A stretch of DNA of 8,465 nucleotides. Source: an uncultured Clostridia bacterium. GTDB taxonomy: Bacteria > Bacillota > Clostridia > UMGS1883. The position numbers were made by a program, and so were the translations under genes. Below the pieces are notes generated by a model. The model was not told the DNA's origin, ran no database searches, and saw nothing but the letters and a program-made list of their open reading frames with translations. The stretch lies in the NCBI GenBank assembly GCA_947630525.1, contig CANRHW010000061.1, positions 1 to 8,465 on the forward strand, given 5' to 3'. Position 1 is the first letter of the stretch. Each line of letters opens with the position of its first letter. Positions 1 to 5,872 of this stretch are shown here, in pieces.

Positions 1-399
1 ACCGCGCTTATGCTCATAGACGGCGCCGTGCTGGCCCTTTCGGCAATAGTGTTCAAAAATGTGGAATCCGTACTTTTTGGGGCCGTGGCCCTGTTTTGTC
101 AGACAAAACTGATAGATACCATCGTCTATGGGCGGGACAAGGGGCATATGCTCCTGATAGTGTCAAAGCGCAGCTCGTCCATAGCCGACCGTATAATTAA
201 GGAAATGAACCGCAGCGCCACTTTCCTGAACGGCGCCGGGGCGTATTCCGGCGAGGACACACGCGTGCTCATGTGCGTGATACAGGTGCGGGAGTACCGC
301 GCCATAAGAGATATCGTTACTCAAGAGGACCCCGCGGCTTTCATGATAGTGTCCGAGGCGACCCGGATAGTGGGAGAGGGCTTCGCACAGATAGGCTGA
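1..399 (+). CDS. YitT-family membrane protein, C-terminal part (5' end outside window)
   Basis: The reading frame is open from base 1 and stops at TGA 397-399, so 132 C-terminal residues of a protein usually about 280-290 long are visible. The first ~40 residues are hydrophobic (LIDGAVLALSAIVF, then VLFGAVALFCQTKLID) and look like the last membrane segments. The following ~90 residues match the soluble DUF2179 domain at the end of YitT proteins: LLIVSKRSSSIADRIIKEM, then an ATFLNGAGAYSGED stretch, VLMCVIQVREY and the closing IVGEGF. An internal ATG at 10 is not taken as the start because the homologous region begins far upstream. The family's molecular role is poorly defined; members are inner-membrane proteins. 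No terminator directed + follows the stop; the hairpin at 448-487 carries its U-tract on the other strand. Family assignment is from recalled motif similarity. Confidence 0.85.
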   Translation, partial: TALMLIDGAVLALSAIVFKNVESVLFGAVALFCQTKLIDTIVYGRDKGHMLLIVSKRSSSIADRIIKEMNRSATFLNGAGAYSGEDTRVLMCVIQVREYRAIRDIVTQEDPAAFMIVSEATRIVGEGFAQIG

Positions 400-441
400 A
401 AAACGTCTGCAAAATCCGCTCCAATCCGTGTGCTTGGTCTG

Positions 442-487
442 AAAAAACGGCGTCGGAACAAGCCTTGCTTCGCCTGTTCCGACGCCG
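442..487 (-). terminator. Rho-independent terminator of the small minus-strand gene
   Basis: A perfect 13-bp inverted repeat (CGGCGTCGGAACA at 448-460 with TGTTCCGACGCCG at 475-487) is flanked at 442-447 by six A. Read on the minus strand this is a GC-rich stem followed by UUUUUU, the classical intrinsic terminator. It begins 8 nt after the stop of the 495-665 gene. On the plus strand no T-run follows the stem, so it would end transcription of the upstream YitT-family gene only weakly, if at all. Confidence 0.85.
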
Positions 488-494
488 GTCTGCG

Positions 495-665
495 CTACAA
501 TTCTTCTTTGTCGTCGTCAAATTTCGGAAAGTATAGGTCCTCGTCGTCCGGCGGCAGCATGTCCGCCTCCTCGCGTTCGTTCGGCGCGGGATCCGACAGC
601 TCACGTGCGAACTCTGTATCCGTCATTTCCGCAAAATGGCTCTTTACGGGCCTTTTTTTGTTCAT
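495..665 (-). CDS. Small acidic protein of unknown function (56 aa)
   Basis: The minus strand reads from ATG at 665-663 to TAG at 497-495. The protein starts MNKKRPVKSHFAEMTDTEF and ends DDDKEEL. It has a short basic N-terminus and an acidic remainder: I count 18 Asp/Glu and 8 Lys/Arg in 56 residues, no Cys, no signal peptide and no membrane segment. The middle contains LPPDDEDLYFP. I do not recognise a family. Coding is supported by an AAGGAGG ribosome site (680-674) with 8 nt spacing, and by a strong terminator just beyond the stop, so the gene is a complete transcription unit. It is transcribed divergently from hrcA and convergently with the YitT-family gene. The composition suggests a soluble, partly disordered protein that might bind a basic partner, but that is inference. 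Longer open frames overlapping it on either strand lack a ribosome site. Confidence 0.75.
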   Translation of the reverse strand: MNKKRPVKSHFAEMTDTEFARELSDPAPNEREEADMLPPDDEDLYFPKFDDDKEEL

Positions 666-673
666 TGCATTCG

Positions 674-680
674 CCTCCTT
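674..680 (-). promoter_or_regulatory. Ribosome binding site of the small acidic protein gene
   Basis: CCTCCTT on the plus strand is AAGGAGG on the minus strand, a near-perfect match to the 16S rRNA tail. It lies 8 nt before ATG 665-663. A second ATG in another frame, 2 nt upstream of that start codon, runs straight into a stop (ATG CAA TGA), so this site fixes the start at 665. Confidence 0.8.
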
Positions 681-727
681 AAACTTATTATTAGCTTATT
701 ATTTCCTGAAAAATGAAAAAATTTAAA

Positions 728-733
728 ATTATA
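728..733 (-). promoter_or_regulatory. Possible -10 element for the small minus-strand gene
   Basis: ATTATA on the plus strand reads TATAAT on the minus strand, in the AT-rich spacer upstream of the small gene. The hexamer 17 bp upstream (756-751, CAATAG) is a poor -35, so the call rests mainly on the -10 and on position. It would give a leader of about 55-60 nt that includes a tandem CTTATTATT repeat (684-692, 695-703 on +). Confidence 0.3.
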
Positions 734-753
734 AAAAAATTTCAAAAAAACTA

Positions 754-782
754 TTGACAAATGCAAAATATAGTGGTATCTT
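754..782 (+). promoter_or_regulatory. Sigma-A type promoter of the hrcA-grpE-dnaK-dnaJ operon
   Basis: TTGACA at 754-759 is a perfect -35. After a 17-bp spacer comes TATCTT at 777-782 (4 of 6 consensus), preceded by TGG at 774-776, an extended -10. Transcription should start near 788-790, inside the left arm of the CIRCE operator. A run of A/T-rich sequence upstream (about 715-753) could act as an UP element. Confidence 0.85.
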
Positions 783-783
783 A

Positions 784-816
784 TTGTTAGCACTCAGGAG
801 CGGCGAGTGCTAACAA
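784..816 (+). promoter_or_regulatory. CIRCE operator (HrcA binding site)
   Basis: TTAGCACTC (787-795), a 9-base spacer, then GAGTGCTAA (805-813) is an exact match to the CIRCE consensus. Pairing extends to 784-816 (GTT/AAC and one more A-T pair outside). The operator covers the predicted transcription start, so bound HrcA would block initiation. The same repeat would form a hairpin near the 5' end of the mRNA. This is established biology for the family; only the sequence match is seen here. Confidence 0.97.
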
Positions 817-845
817 AGCTTTAACGGCAAAGATGAGGTGGGAAA

Positions 846-1883
846 ATGGAGCTCAGCCAACGCAAAAGAATGATATTGCAGGCAATTATAGAGGATTATA
901 TTGCCACCGCGGAGCCCGTTGGTTCCCGCAATATCGCCAAGAACCACGATTTGGGACTGTCGGCGGCCACCATTCGCAACGAGATGGCCGATCTGGAGGA
1001 CATGGGCTATCTTGAAAAGCCCCATACCTCCGCCGGGCGTATCCCCTCTGAAATGGGCTACAGATTTTATGTGGACTCGCTTATGCAGCGATACAGCCTG
1101 ACCGCTCAGGATATTGCCGGGCTGCAAAACACGCTTGACCGCAAATATGACCAGTTGGAAGCCGTTATTTCGGAAATATCCGATATAATATCCAAGGTCA
1201 CCCATTACCCTACGGTCGTGGCTTTTCCAAAGGAGAACAAGAGCCGTCTGCGGAGCGTAAAGATTGTTCTTGTCGAAGAACGGTTGGCTCTGGTGGTCGT
1301 AGTGACGGACGCCGGGGTGGTAAAGAACAAGCAGGTGCGGTTCAGCTCCGCCGTGGATTACTCCGCCATTGACGCAGTCAGCAGCTTTATTTCAAAGAAC
1401 CTGACCGGTCTCAGCGCGGCCGACTTTACGCCCGCCAGAATGCTGCTTATGTACGACGCGATGGGCGATTACGGCGAGCTCCTCAAAGTAGTTGTTTCTT
1501 TCGTTATGGAATGTCTGAGCGAGGACAGCGCGAGGGTATATATAGGCGGCGCGTCGAATATACTTAATAATCCGGAATTTTCAGATATAGACCGGGCAAG
1601 GGAGTTCCTCTCCTTTATGGACAGCAGGGAAAACGTAAGCAAAATGCTGTCCCTTATGGGCAACGAGACCGAGGATATCAGTATAAAGATAGGCAGCGAA
1701 AGCGGAGTTGACGGCATGCGCGATACCAGCATCGTTGTGGCAAATTATAACGTTGGCGACAAGCTCCACGGCAAAATAGGCATAATCGGCCCAACAAGGA
1801 TGGATTATGCAAGGGTTGTTTCCTCGTTGGAAATGATTAACGACCGTTTGAGCGAGATACTCAACCGTATGCTGGGACAGTAG
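846..1883 (+). CDS. hrcA: Heat-inducible transcription repressor HrcA
   Basis: The product has 345 residues, full length for HrcA. It represses class I heat-shock genes by binding CIRCE as a dimer, and its active folding depends on chaperonin, which couples repression to chaperone supply. The N-terminal winged helix is plain: residues 1-30 include EDYIATAEPVGSRNI, the recognition helix SAATIRNEMADLEDMGYL spans about 39-56, and the conserved PHTSAGRIPS is at 59-68, followed by GYRFYVD. The rest is the GAF-like dimerisation region, ending in the conserved IIGPTRMDYARVVSSLEMI block. The ATG at 846 has GAGGTG (835-840) 5 nt upstream; an ATG at 833 is in another frame. The gene is first in its operon, 15 bases before grpE, and its own promoter carries CIRCE, so it is autoregulated. 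Confidence 0.98.
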   Translation: MELSQRKRMILQAIIEDYIATAEPVGSRNIAKNHDLGLSAATIRNEMADLEDMGYLEKPHTSAGRIPSEMGYRFYVDSLMQRYSLTAQDIAGLQNTLDRKYDQLEAVISEISDIISKVTHYPTVVAFPKENKSRLRSVKIVLVEERLALVVVVTDAGVVKNKQVRFSSAVDYSAIDAVSSFISKNLTGLSAADFTPARMLLMYDAMGDYGELLKVVVSFVMECLSEDSARVYIGGASNILNNPEFSDIDRAREFLSFMDSRENVSKMLSLMGNETEDISIKIGSESGVDGMRDTSIVVANYNVGDKLHGKIGIIGPTRMDYARVVSSLEMINDRLSEILNRMLGQ

Positions 1884-1898
1884 ATTGGAGGATAAGAT

Positions 1899-2435
1899 AT
1901 GGACGACAAGGAAAAAATAACCCCGGAGGAGGCCGACGCGGCCAAGGAGGCTCCGGAGGCGGAGGCTCCCGCCGGCGAGGAAAAAACTGAGCCCTCGCAG
2001 GATGAGGAGCTGCGTAAAAAATATGACAGCCTCAATGAAAAATACCTCCGCACCCTTGCGGAATATGACAATTACCGCAAGCGCAGCATCAGGGAGCGCG
2101 AGGCTATCTATCCCGAGGCCAAGGCCGACGCGGCGGCGGCTTTCCTGCCGGTGATGGACAATCTGGAGCGGGCGCTTGAAGCCGAGTCGGAAAAAACGCC
2201 TTTTTACGATGGCGTTGTGCTGGTAAAAAAGCAGCTCGACGAGGTCTTTGCCAAGCTTGGCGTCGAGATTATCGAAACTCAGGCGGGCGACGCCTTTGAC
2301 CCGCGGCTGCACAACGCGGTCATGCATATTGAGGACGAAGGCTTTGGCGAAAACGTCATAGTTGAGGAATTTCAGAAGGGTTACAGGATCGGCGACAGGA
2401 TATTAAGGCACAGCATGGTCAAGGTGGCCAACTGA
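1899..2435 (+). CDS. grpE: Nucleotide exchange factor GrpE
   Basis: The product has 178 residues. GrpE dimers open the DnaK nucleotide cleft and release ADP, resetting the chaperone cycle in the cytoplasm. The first ~35 residues are acidic and alanine-rich (KITPEEADAAKEAPEAEAPA) and probably disordered. A long helix follows, containing the conserved LAEYDNYRKRSIRERE and continuing through FLPVMDNLERALEAE. The C-terminal beta domain ends in the family signature region (about 155-178), with GYRIGDRILRHSMVKVAN readable at the end. ATG 1899 has GGAGG (1887-1891) 7 nt upstream. It lies 15 bases after hrcA and must be cotranscribed with it; a 61-base gap separates it from dnaK. Confidence 0.97.
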   Translation: MDDKEKITPEEADAAKEAPEAEAPAGEEKTEPSQDEELRKKYDSLNEKYLRTLAEYDNYRKRSIREREAIYPEAKADAAAAFLPVMDNLERALEAESEKTPFYDGVVLVKKQLDEVFAKLGVEIIETQAGDAFDPRLHNAVMHIEDEGFGENVIVEEFQKGYRIGDRILRHSMVKVAN

Positions 2436-2453
2436 TTAAATAACGCTTATAAT
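2425..2453 (+). promoter_or_regulatory. Possible internal promoter ahead of dnaK
   Basis: A perfect TATAAT (2448-2453) lies in the grpE-dnaK gap. Exactly 17 bp upstream is TGGCCA (2425-2430), 4 of 6 to the -35 consensus, inside the last codons of grpE. Transcription would start near 2460, about 37 nt before dnaK. No CIRCE lies here, so such a promoter would give dnaK output independent of HrcA. The gap is AT-rich, so a chance TATAAT is quite possible. Confidence 0.3.
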
Positions 2454-2496
2454 TAAAATGTATATAAACCTTAATGTAAAGAAAGGAAGATAAATA

Positions 2497-4335
2497 ATGA
2501 GCAAGATAATAGGTATCGATTTGGGAACAACGAACTCCTGCGTTGCGGTAATGGAGGGCGGCGAGCCTGTAGTTATCGCCAACAGCGAGGGCAGCAGGAC
2601 CACTCCTTCCGTAGTGGCCTTTAAAAAGGACGGCGAACGCCTTGTGGGCCAGGTGGCCAAGCGTCAGGCGGTTACCAATCCCGACAGGACGATAATATCC
2701 ATCAAACGCGAGATGGGTTCAAATTACAAGGTCACCATTGACGACAAGAGCTATACGCCGCAGGTCATCAGCTCCATGATACTTCAAAAGCTGAAGGCCG
2801 ACGCCGAAAGCTACCTTGGCGAGACGGTAACTCAGGCGGTAATCACCGTGCCGGCTTATTTCAGCGACTCCCAGCGCCAGGCCACCAAGGATGCCGGTAA
2901 GATTGCCGGCCTTGAAGTGCTGCGCATTATAAACGAGCCTACGGCCGCGGCCTTTGCTTACGGCGTGGATAAGGAAGTAGACCAAAAGGTAATGGTCTAT
3001 GACCTGGGCGGCGGCACTTTCGACGTGTCTATTCTGGATATAGGCGACGGCGTATTTGAGGTGCTGGCTACCAACGGCGACACCAGGCTCGGCGGTGACG
3101 ATTTCGACAACAAAATAATCAACTATCTCGTATCTGAGTTTAAAAAGGAAAACGGCATTGATCTTTCCGCTGACCGCACCGCCATGCAGCGGCTTAAGGA
3201 AGCCGCCGAAAAGGCCAAGATAGAGCTCAGCGGCGTTACCAGCAGCAACATAAATCTGCCGTTCATAACTGCCGACAGCTCCGGCCCCAAGCACATGGAC
3301 ATAACCCTTACACGGGCCAAGTTCAACGAGCTTACCGCCGACCTTGTGGAGCGCACCATCGGCCCCACCAAGAACGCGCTCCGCGACGCGGGCCTTTCCG
3401 CCTCCGATATCGACAAGGTGCTCATGGTTGGCGGTTCCAGCCGTATCCCCGCCGTGAACGACGCTGTCAAATCCCTTATCGGCAAGGAGCCCCACAAGGG
3501 TATCAACCCCGATGAGTGCGTTGCCATCGGCGCCGCCATTCAGGCCGGCGTACTGGGCGGCGACGTCAAGGATATCGTCCTTTTGGATGTAACTCCTCTT
3601 TCCCTTGGTATCGAGACCATGGGCGGCGTATGCACAAAGCTCATTGACAGGAACACCACTATCCCCACTAAGAAGAGCCAGATATTCTCCACAGCGGCCG
3701 ACGGTCAGACCAGCGTGGATATCCACGTGCTTCAGGGCGAACGCCAGATGGCCAAAGATAATAAGACCCTGGGCAACTTCATGCTCACCGGCATTGCGCC
3801 CGCCCCCAGAGGCGTGCCCCAGATAGAGGTCACCTTTGATATCGACGCAAACGGTATTGTCAATGTGTCCGCAAAGGACCTCGGCACCGGTCAGGAGCAG
3901 AAAATAACGATAACGTCCTCCACTAATCTCAGCGATGAGGATATTGACAAGGCCGTTAAGGAAGCCGAAAAGTTTGCCGAAGAAGATAAAAAGCGCAAAG
4001 ATGAGATTGAGACCCGCAACAACGCCGACCAGATGGTTTATCAGTGTGAAAAGACCCTCAGCGATCTTGGCGACAAGATAGACGCCGCCGATAAGAGCGC
4101 CGTTGAAGCTGAGATAAACAAGGTCAAGGAGGCTCTTAAGGGCACCGATTCTACCGCTATCAAGCTGGCCGCGGAGGAGTTGCAAAAGAAGTTCTACGAC
4201 ATCAGCGCCAAACTTTACCAGCAGGCCAACCCCCAGGGTCAGCCCGGGGACGATGCCGGTCAGGGTCAGGCGGGCGGTAATAACGGCAACGTTTATGACG
4301 CCGACTTTACCGAGAACGACGACAACAATAAGTAA
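2497..4335 (+). CDS. dnaK: Molecular chaperone DnaK (Hsp70)
   Basis: The product has 612 residues, normal for a Bacillota DnaK. It is the ATP-driven cytoplasmic Hsp70 that binds exposed hydrophobic peptides, with DnaJ and GrpE as cochaperone and exchange factor. The ATPase domain (about 1-355) shows all three Hsp70 signatures: IDLGTTNS at 7-14, VYDLGGGTFDVSIL from 167, and VLMVGGSSRIP from 308. The conserved lysine K70 lies in IKREMG. The text runs from KREMG through SNYKVTIDDKSYTPQVIS without the extra ~24 residues of Gram-negative DnaK. The interdomain linker VLLD is at 361-364, followed by VTPLSLGIET. The substrate-binding domain and helical lid follow, with a Gln/Gly-rich tail ending DADFTENDDNNK. 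ATG 2497 has AAAGGA (2482-2487) 9 nt upstream. Nothing is truncated or missing. Confidence 0.99.
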   Translation: MSKIIGIDLGTTNSCVAVMEGGEPVVIANSEGSRTTPSVVAFKKDGERLVGQVAKRQAVTNPDRTIISIKREMGSNYKVTIDDKSYTPQVISSMILQKLKADAESYLGETVTQAVITVPAYFSDSQRQATKDAGKIAGLEVLRIINEPTAAAFAYGVDKEVDQKVMVYDLGGGTFDVSILDIGDGVFEVLATNGDTRLGGDDFDNKIINYLVSEFKKENGIDLSADRTAMQRLKEAAEKAKIELSGVTSSNINLPFITADSSGPKHMDITLTRAKFNELTADLVERTIGPTKNALRDAGLSASDIDKVLMVGGSSRIPAVNDAVKSLIGKEPHKGINPDECVAIGAAIQAGVLGGDVKDIVLLDVTPLSLGIETMGGVCTKLIDRNTTIPTKKSQIFSTAADGQTSVDIHVLQGERQMAKDNKTLGNFMLTGIAPAPRGVPQIEVTFDIDANGIVNVSAKDLGTGQEQKITITSSTNLSDEDIDKAVKEAEKFAEEDKKRKDEIETRNNADQMVYQCEKTLSDLGDKIDAADKSAVEAEINKVKEALKGTDSTAIKLAAEELQKKFYDISAKLYQQANPQGQPGDDAGQGQAGGNNGNVYDADFTENDDNNK

Positions 4336-4344
4336 TTAACAGGC

Positions 4345-4373
4345 GTATAAGGGGCATTTTATGCCCCTTATGC
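4345..4373 (+). promoter_or_regulatory. dnaK-dnaJ intergenic hairpin
   Basis: ATAAGGGGCAT (4347-4357) and ATGCCCCTTAT (4361-4371) form a perfect 11-bp stem with a TTT loop. A U-G and a G-C pair can extend it to 4345-4373. No T-tract follows (GCACGTATAAAATGG), so it is not a standard intrinsic terminator. It starts 9 bases after the dnaK stop and ends 10 bases before the dnaJ ribosome site. Likely roles are protecting the 3' end of dnaK mRNA, marking a processing site, or weak attenuation that makes less dnaJ than dnaK; these are inference. Confidence 0.75.
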
Positions 4374-4398
4374 ACGTATAAAATGGAGAGATATAGCT

Positions 4399-5544
4399 GT
4401 GGCAGATAAAAGAGATTATTACGAGGTCCTTGGAGTGGAAAAGGGCGCCTCGGACGATGAGATAAAAAAAGCCTATCGCAAGCTGGCAAAGCAGTACCAC
4501 CCGGATCTTAATAAGGACGATCCAACCGCGGCCGAAAAATTTAAGGAAGTAGGCGAGGCCTACAGTGTCCTCAGCGACAGTGAAAAGCGCGCCCGTTATG
4601 ACCAGTTTGGCCATGCGGGCGTCGATCCCAGCTACGGCGGGGGAGGAGCCGGCGGATATGGCGGCTTCGGCGATTTCGATATGGGCGATTTGGGCGACAT
4701 ATTCGGCAGCTTTTTCGGCGGCGGATTTGGCGGCGGTCAGCGCCGTCAGGGGCCCCGTAAAGGTCAGGACATACAGCAGTACATCACCCTCACCTTTGAG
4801 GAGGCGGCCTTTGGCTGCACAAAAAAGGTGACAGTAAACCGGTCCGAGACCTGCGACCAGTGCGGCGGCAGCGGCGCAAAGGCCGGTACCAACCCTGAAA
4901 CCTGTCCCACCTGTCACGGCAGCGGCCGGGTGCGTCAGGTGCAGCAGACGCCCCTGGGACAGTTCCAGACTACAAGCACCTGCCGCAACTGTGGCGGCAG
5001 CGGCAAGATAATCAAGGAACCATGCCAAAAGTGCGGCGGCAGCGGTACGGTGCGCGTGTCAAAAACCATTGATATCAAAATTCCCGCCGGCATCGATGAC
5101 GACCAGACGATTTCGGCCAGGGGCCAGGGCGAGGCCGGCGTAAAGGGAGGCCCCAACGGAGATTTGTTCGTCACCGTGACTGTCAAGCCTCATAAGCTTT
5201 TCCGCAGGGACGGCAGCAACGTTTATCTTGAAGTGCCCATAACCTTTGTTCAGGCGGCGCTTGGCTGTGAGCTCGATATACCGACCCTTGACGGCACCGT
5301 AAAGCAAAAAATCCCCGAGGGCACTCAAAACGGCGACCAGTTCCGTTTCCGTGGCAAGGGCATTCCAAATCTGCGCACCGGCGGCAGGGGGGACCAATAT
5401 GTTAAAGTTAATGTCGAGGTGCCCAAAAACCTGACCTCACGGCAGCGCGAAATACTTGCGCAGTTCGCGGAAGAGAGCAATGAAAAGAACTATAACAAGG
5501 GCCGCAAGTTCAAAGACGTATTAAAGGACTATTTTAATAAATGA
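4399..5544 (+). CDS. dnaJ: Chaperone protein DnaJ (Hsp40, type I)
   Basis: The product has 381 residues and a complete type I layout. DnaJ delivers unfolded substrates to DnaK and stimulates its ATPase. The J domain (about 5-70) has the essential HPD at 34-36 in KLAKQYHPDLNKDD. A Gly/Phe-rich linker follows (about 73-113), including GDIFGSFFGGGFGGG. Four zinc-binding CxxCxGxG repeats are intact: CDQCGGSG at 152-159, CPTCHGSG at 169-176, CRNCGGSG at 195-202 and CQKCGGSG at 209-216. The C-terminal peptide-binding domains include GPNGDLFVTV and GDQYVKVNVEVP. The start is GTG at 4399, giving MADKRDYYEVLGV, which aligns with family N-termini. The ribosome site TGGAGAG (4384-4390) is 8 nt upstream. 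It is the last gene of the operon; I see no convincing intrinsic terminator within the next 100 bases. Confidence 0.98.
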   Translation: MADKRDYYEVLGVEKGASDDEIKKAYRKLAKQYHPDLNKDDPTAAEKFKEVGEAYSVLSDSEKRARYDQFGHAGVDPSYGGGGAGGYGGFGDFDMGDLGDIFGSFFGGGFGGGQRRQGPRKGQDIQQYITLTFEEAAFGCTKKVTVNRSETCDQCGGSGAKAGTNPETCPTCHGSGRVRQVQQTPLGQFQTTSTCRNCGGSGKIIKEPCQKCGGSGTVRVSKTIDIKIPAGIDDDQTISARGQGEAGVKGGPNGDLFVTVTVKPHKLFRRDGSNVYLEVPITFVQAALGCELDIPTLDGTVKQKIPEGTQNGDQFRFRGKGIPNLRTGGRGDQYVKVNVEVPKNLTSRQREILAQFAEESNEKNYNKGRKFKDVLKDYFNK

Positions 5545-5727
5545 GCCGAAAGTCTTTAGCTGACCGGCAAATAAAGCGGCTTTATAATTGATGTTAGAGG
5601 GCATATTTGTTTTCTCCTGTCTGAGTTTAAATTCATTGTACGGGGGCTCCGAATATGCTCTCTTTCTGCTCTTTTCGGGCGTGTGTAACACATTTAAACC
5701 CGTGTGCGAAAAAATCCGCTTGCCGTC
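5545..5727. other. Spacer after dnaJ without a convincing gene
   Basis: I see no RNA gene and no good terminator here. The best hairpin is ATAAAG/CTTTAT (5571-5585, 3-nt loop) with no T-run after it. Open frames exist on both strands: 46 codons from ATG 5591 (+), and 75 codons ending inside dnaJ (-). Neither has a ribosome site at its start. An internal ATG at 5604 on the minus strand does have AGGAG (5618-5614) 9 nt upstream and would encode 27 residues, starting MPSNINYKAAL and running into the dnaJ 3' end. I do not call any of these a gene. Confidence 0.5.
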
Positions 5728-5756
5728 TTGAAATAAAGACACAGTCATGATATAAT
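5728..5756 (+). promoter_or_regulatory. Distal promoter (P1) of the glycosidase gene
   Basis: TTGAAA (5728-5733, 5 of 6 to consensus), a 17-bp spacer and a perfect TATAAT (5751-5756) with the extended TGA at 5748-5750 make one of the strongest sigma-A sites in the window. Transcription would start near 5763, giving a leader of about 134 nt before the glycosidase start codon. The -10 lies within the left arm of the inverted repeat at 5750-5777. Confidence 0.7.
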
Positions 5757-5777
5757 AAAATCAAGATTTTATTATAT
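5750..5777. repeat. AT-rich perfect inverted repeat over P1
   Basis: ATATAATAAAATC (5750-5762) and GATTTTATTATAT (5765-5777) are perfect 13-bp arms separated by AA. The 2-base centre is too short for a good RNA loop without opening end pairs, so a DNA operator is the likelier reading. It overlaps the -10 and expected start of P1, where a bound protein would block initiation. The regulator is unknown and not encoded in the window. Confidence 0.7.
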
Positions 5778-5788
5778 TTTGATTTTAC

Positions 5789-5835
5789 GCGCCGCCGAAA
5801 TTTTCCTCGCCTTAGGCTCGGAAACGGCGATGCGC
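5789..5835 (+). promoter_or_regulatory. GC-rich leader hairpin upstream of the glycosidase gene
   Basis: GCGC (5789-5792) plus CGCCG (5793-5797) pair with CGGCG (5825-5829) and GCGC (5832-5835), leaving an AT bulge. Inside, TTTCC (5802-5806) pairs with GGAAA (5820-5824) and GCC with GGC around a TTA loop. That is 17 pairs in a single bulged stem, lying within the leader of a transcript from P1. I do not recognise it as a known riboswitch class. Confidence 0.5.
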
Positions 5836-5836
5836 A

Positions 5837-5872
5837 ATTATATCATAAATTTTTTCAAATTTATGATATAAT
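5837..5872. repeat. 16-bp perfect inverted repeat over the proximal promoter
   Basis: ATTATATCATAAATTT (5837-5852) and AAATTTATGATATAAT (5857-5872) are exact reverse complements around TTTC. The right arm contains the extended -10 TGATATAAT. It could act as an operator in DNA or as a stable AU hairpin just ahead of the ribosome site in an RNA started at P1. No T-run follows on +, so it is not a normal terminator there. Confidence 0.8.
5864..5872 (+). promoter_or_regulatory. Possible proximal promoter (P2): extended -10
   Basis: TGATATAAT is a perfect extended -10 (TGnTATAAT). No -35 is seen at 17 bp (CATAAA at 5844-5849). Transcription would start near 5879, leaving a leader of only about 18 nt that still includes GGAGG (5884-5888). 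The 11-base string ATGATATAATA here (5863-5873) is identical to that at P1 (5747-5757). Confidence 0.45.

Noticed and set aside
341..604. 87-codon minus-strand frame overlapping the small gene
   Set aside because: It is out of frame with the 495-665 gene, which has the ribosome site and terminator. It runs through the terminator hairpin and into the YitT-family gene, with low-complexity Arg-rich text.
684..703. Tandem CTTATTATT repeat in the hrcA upstream spacer
   Set aside because: Two 9-base copies in an AT-rich region are easily explained by chance or slippage; no regulator site is recognised.
430..726. 98-codon plus-strand frame with a Ser-rich N-terminal part and a hydrophobic C-terminus
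   Set aside because: It runs antisense to the small acidic gene and through its terminator, has no ribosome site, and its Ser/Arg-rich text is what the antisense of Asp/Glu-rich codons gives. The hydrophobic end comes from the AT-rich spacer.
1581..2327. 248-codon minus-strand frame across the hrcA-grpE junction
   Set aside because: It is antisense to two certain genes and lacks any recognisable motif.
2719..4185. 488-codon minus-strand frame opposite dnaK
   Set aside because: Long antisense frames are common opposite GC-rich, highly biased genes such as dnaK. The translation resembles no protein I know and the sense gene is certain.
4345..4373. Reading the dnaK-dnaJ hairpin as a full terminator
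   Set aside because: No T-tract follows the stem, and dnaJ has no promoter of its own that I can see downstream of it, so full termination would leave dnaJ unexpressed.
5521..5748. 75-codon minus-strand frame as a gene
   Set aside because: There is no ribosome site before its ATG, which sits within the P1 -10 palindrome, and it overlaps the end of dnaJ.
5837..5872. Second inverted repeat as the dnaJ terminator
   Set aside because: It is AT-only, nearly 300 bases after dnaJ, and on the plus strand it is followed by A-rich rather than T-rich sequence.
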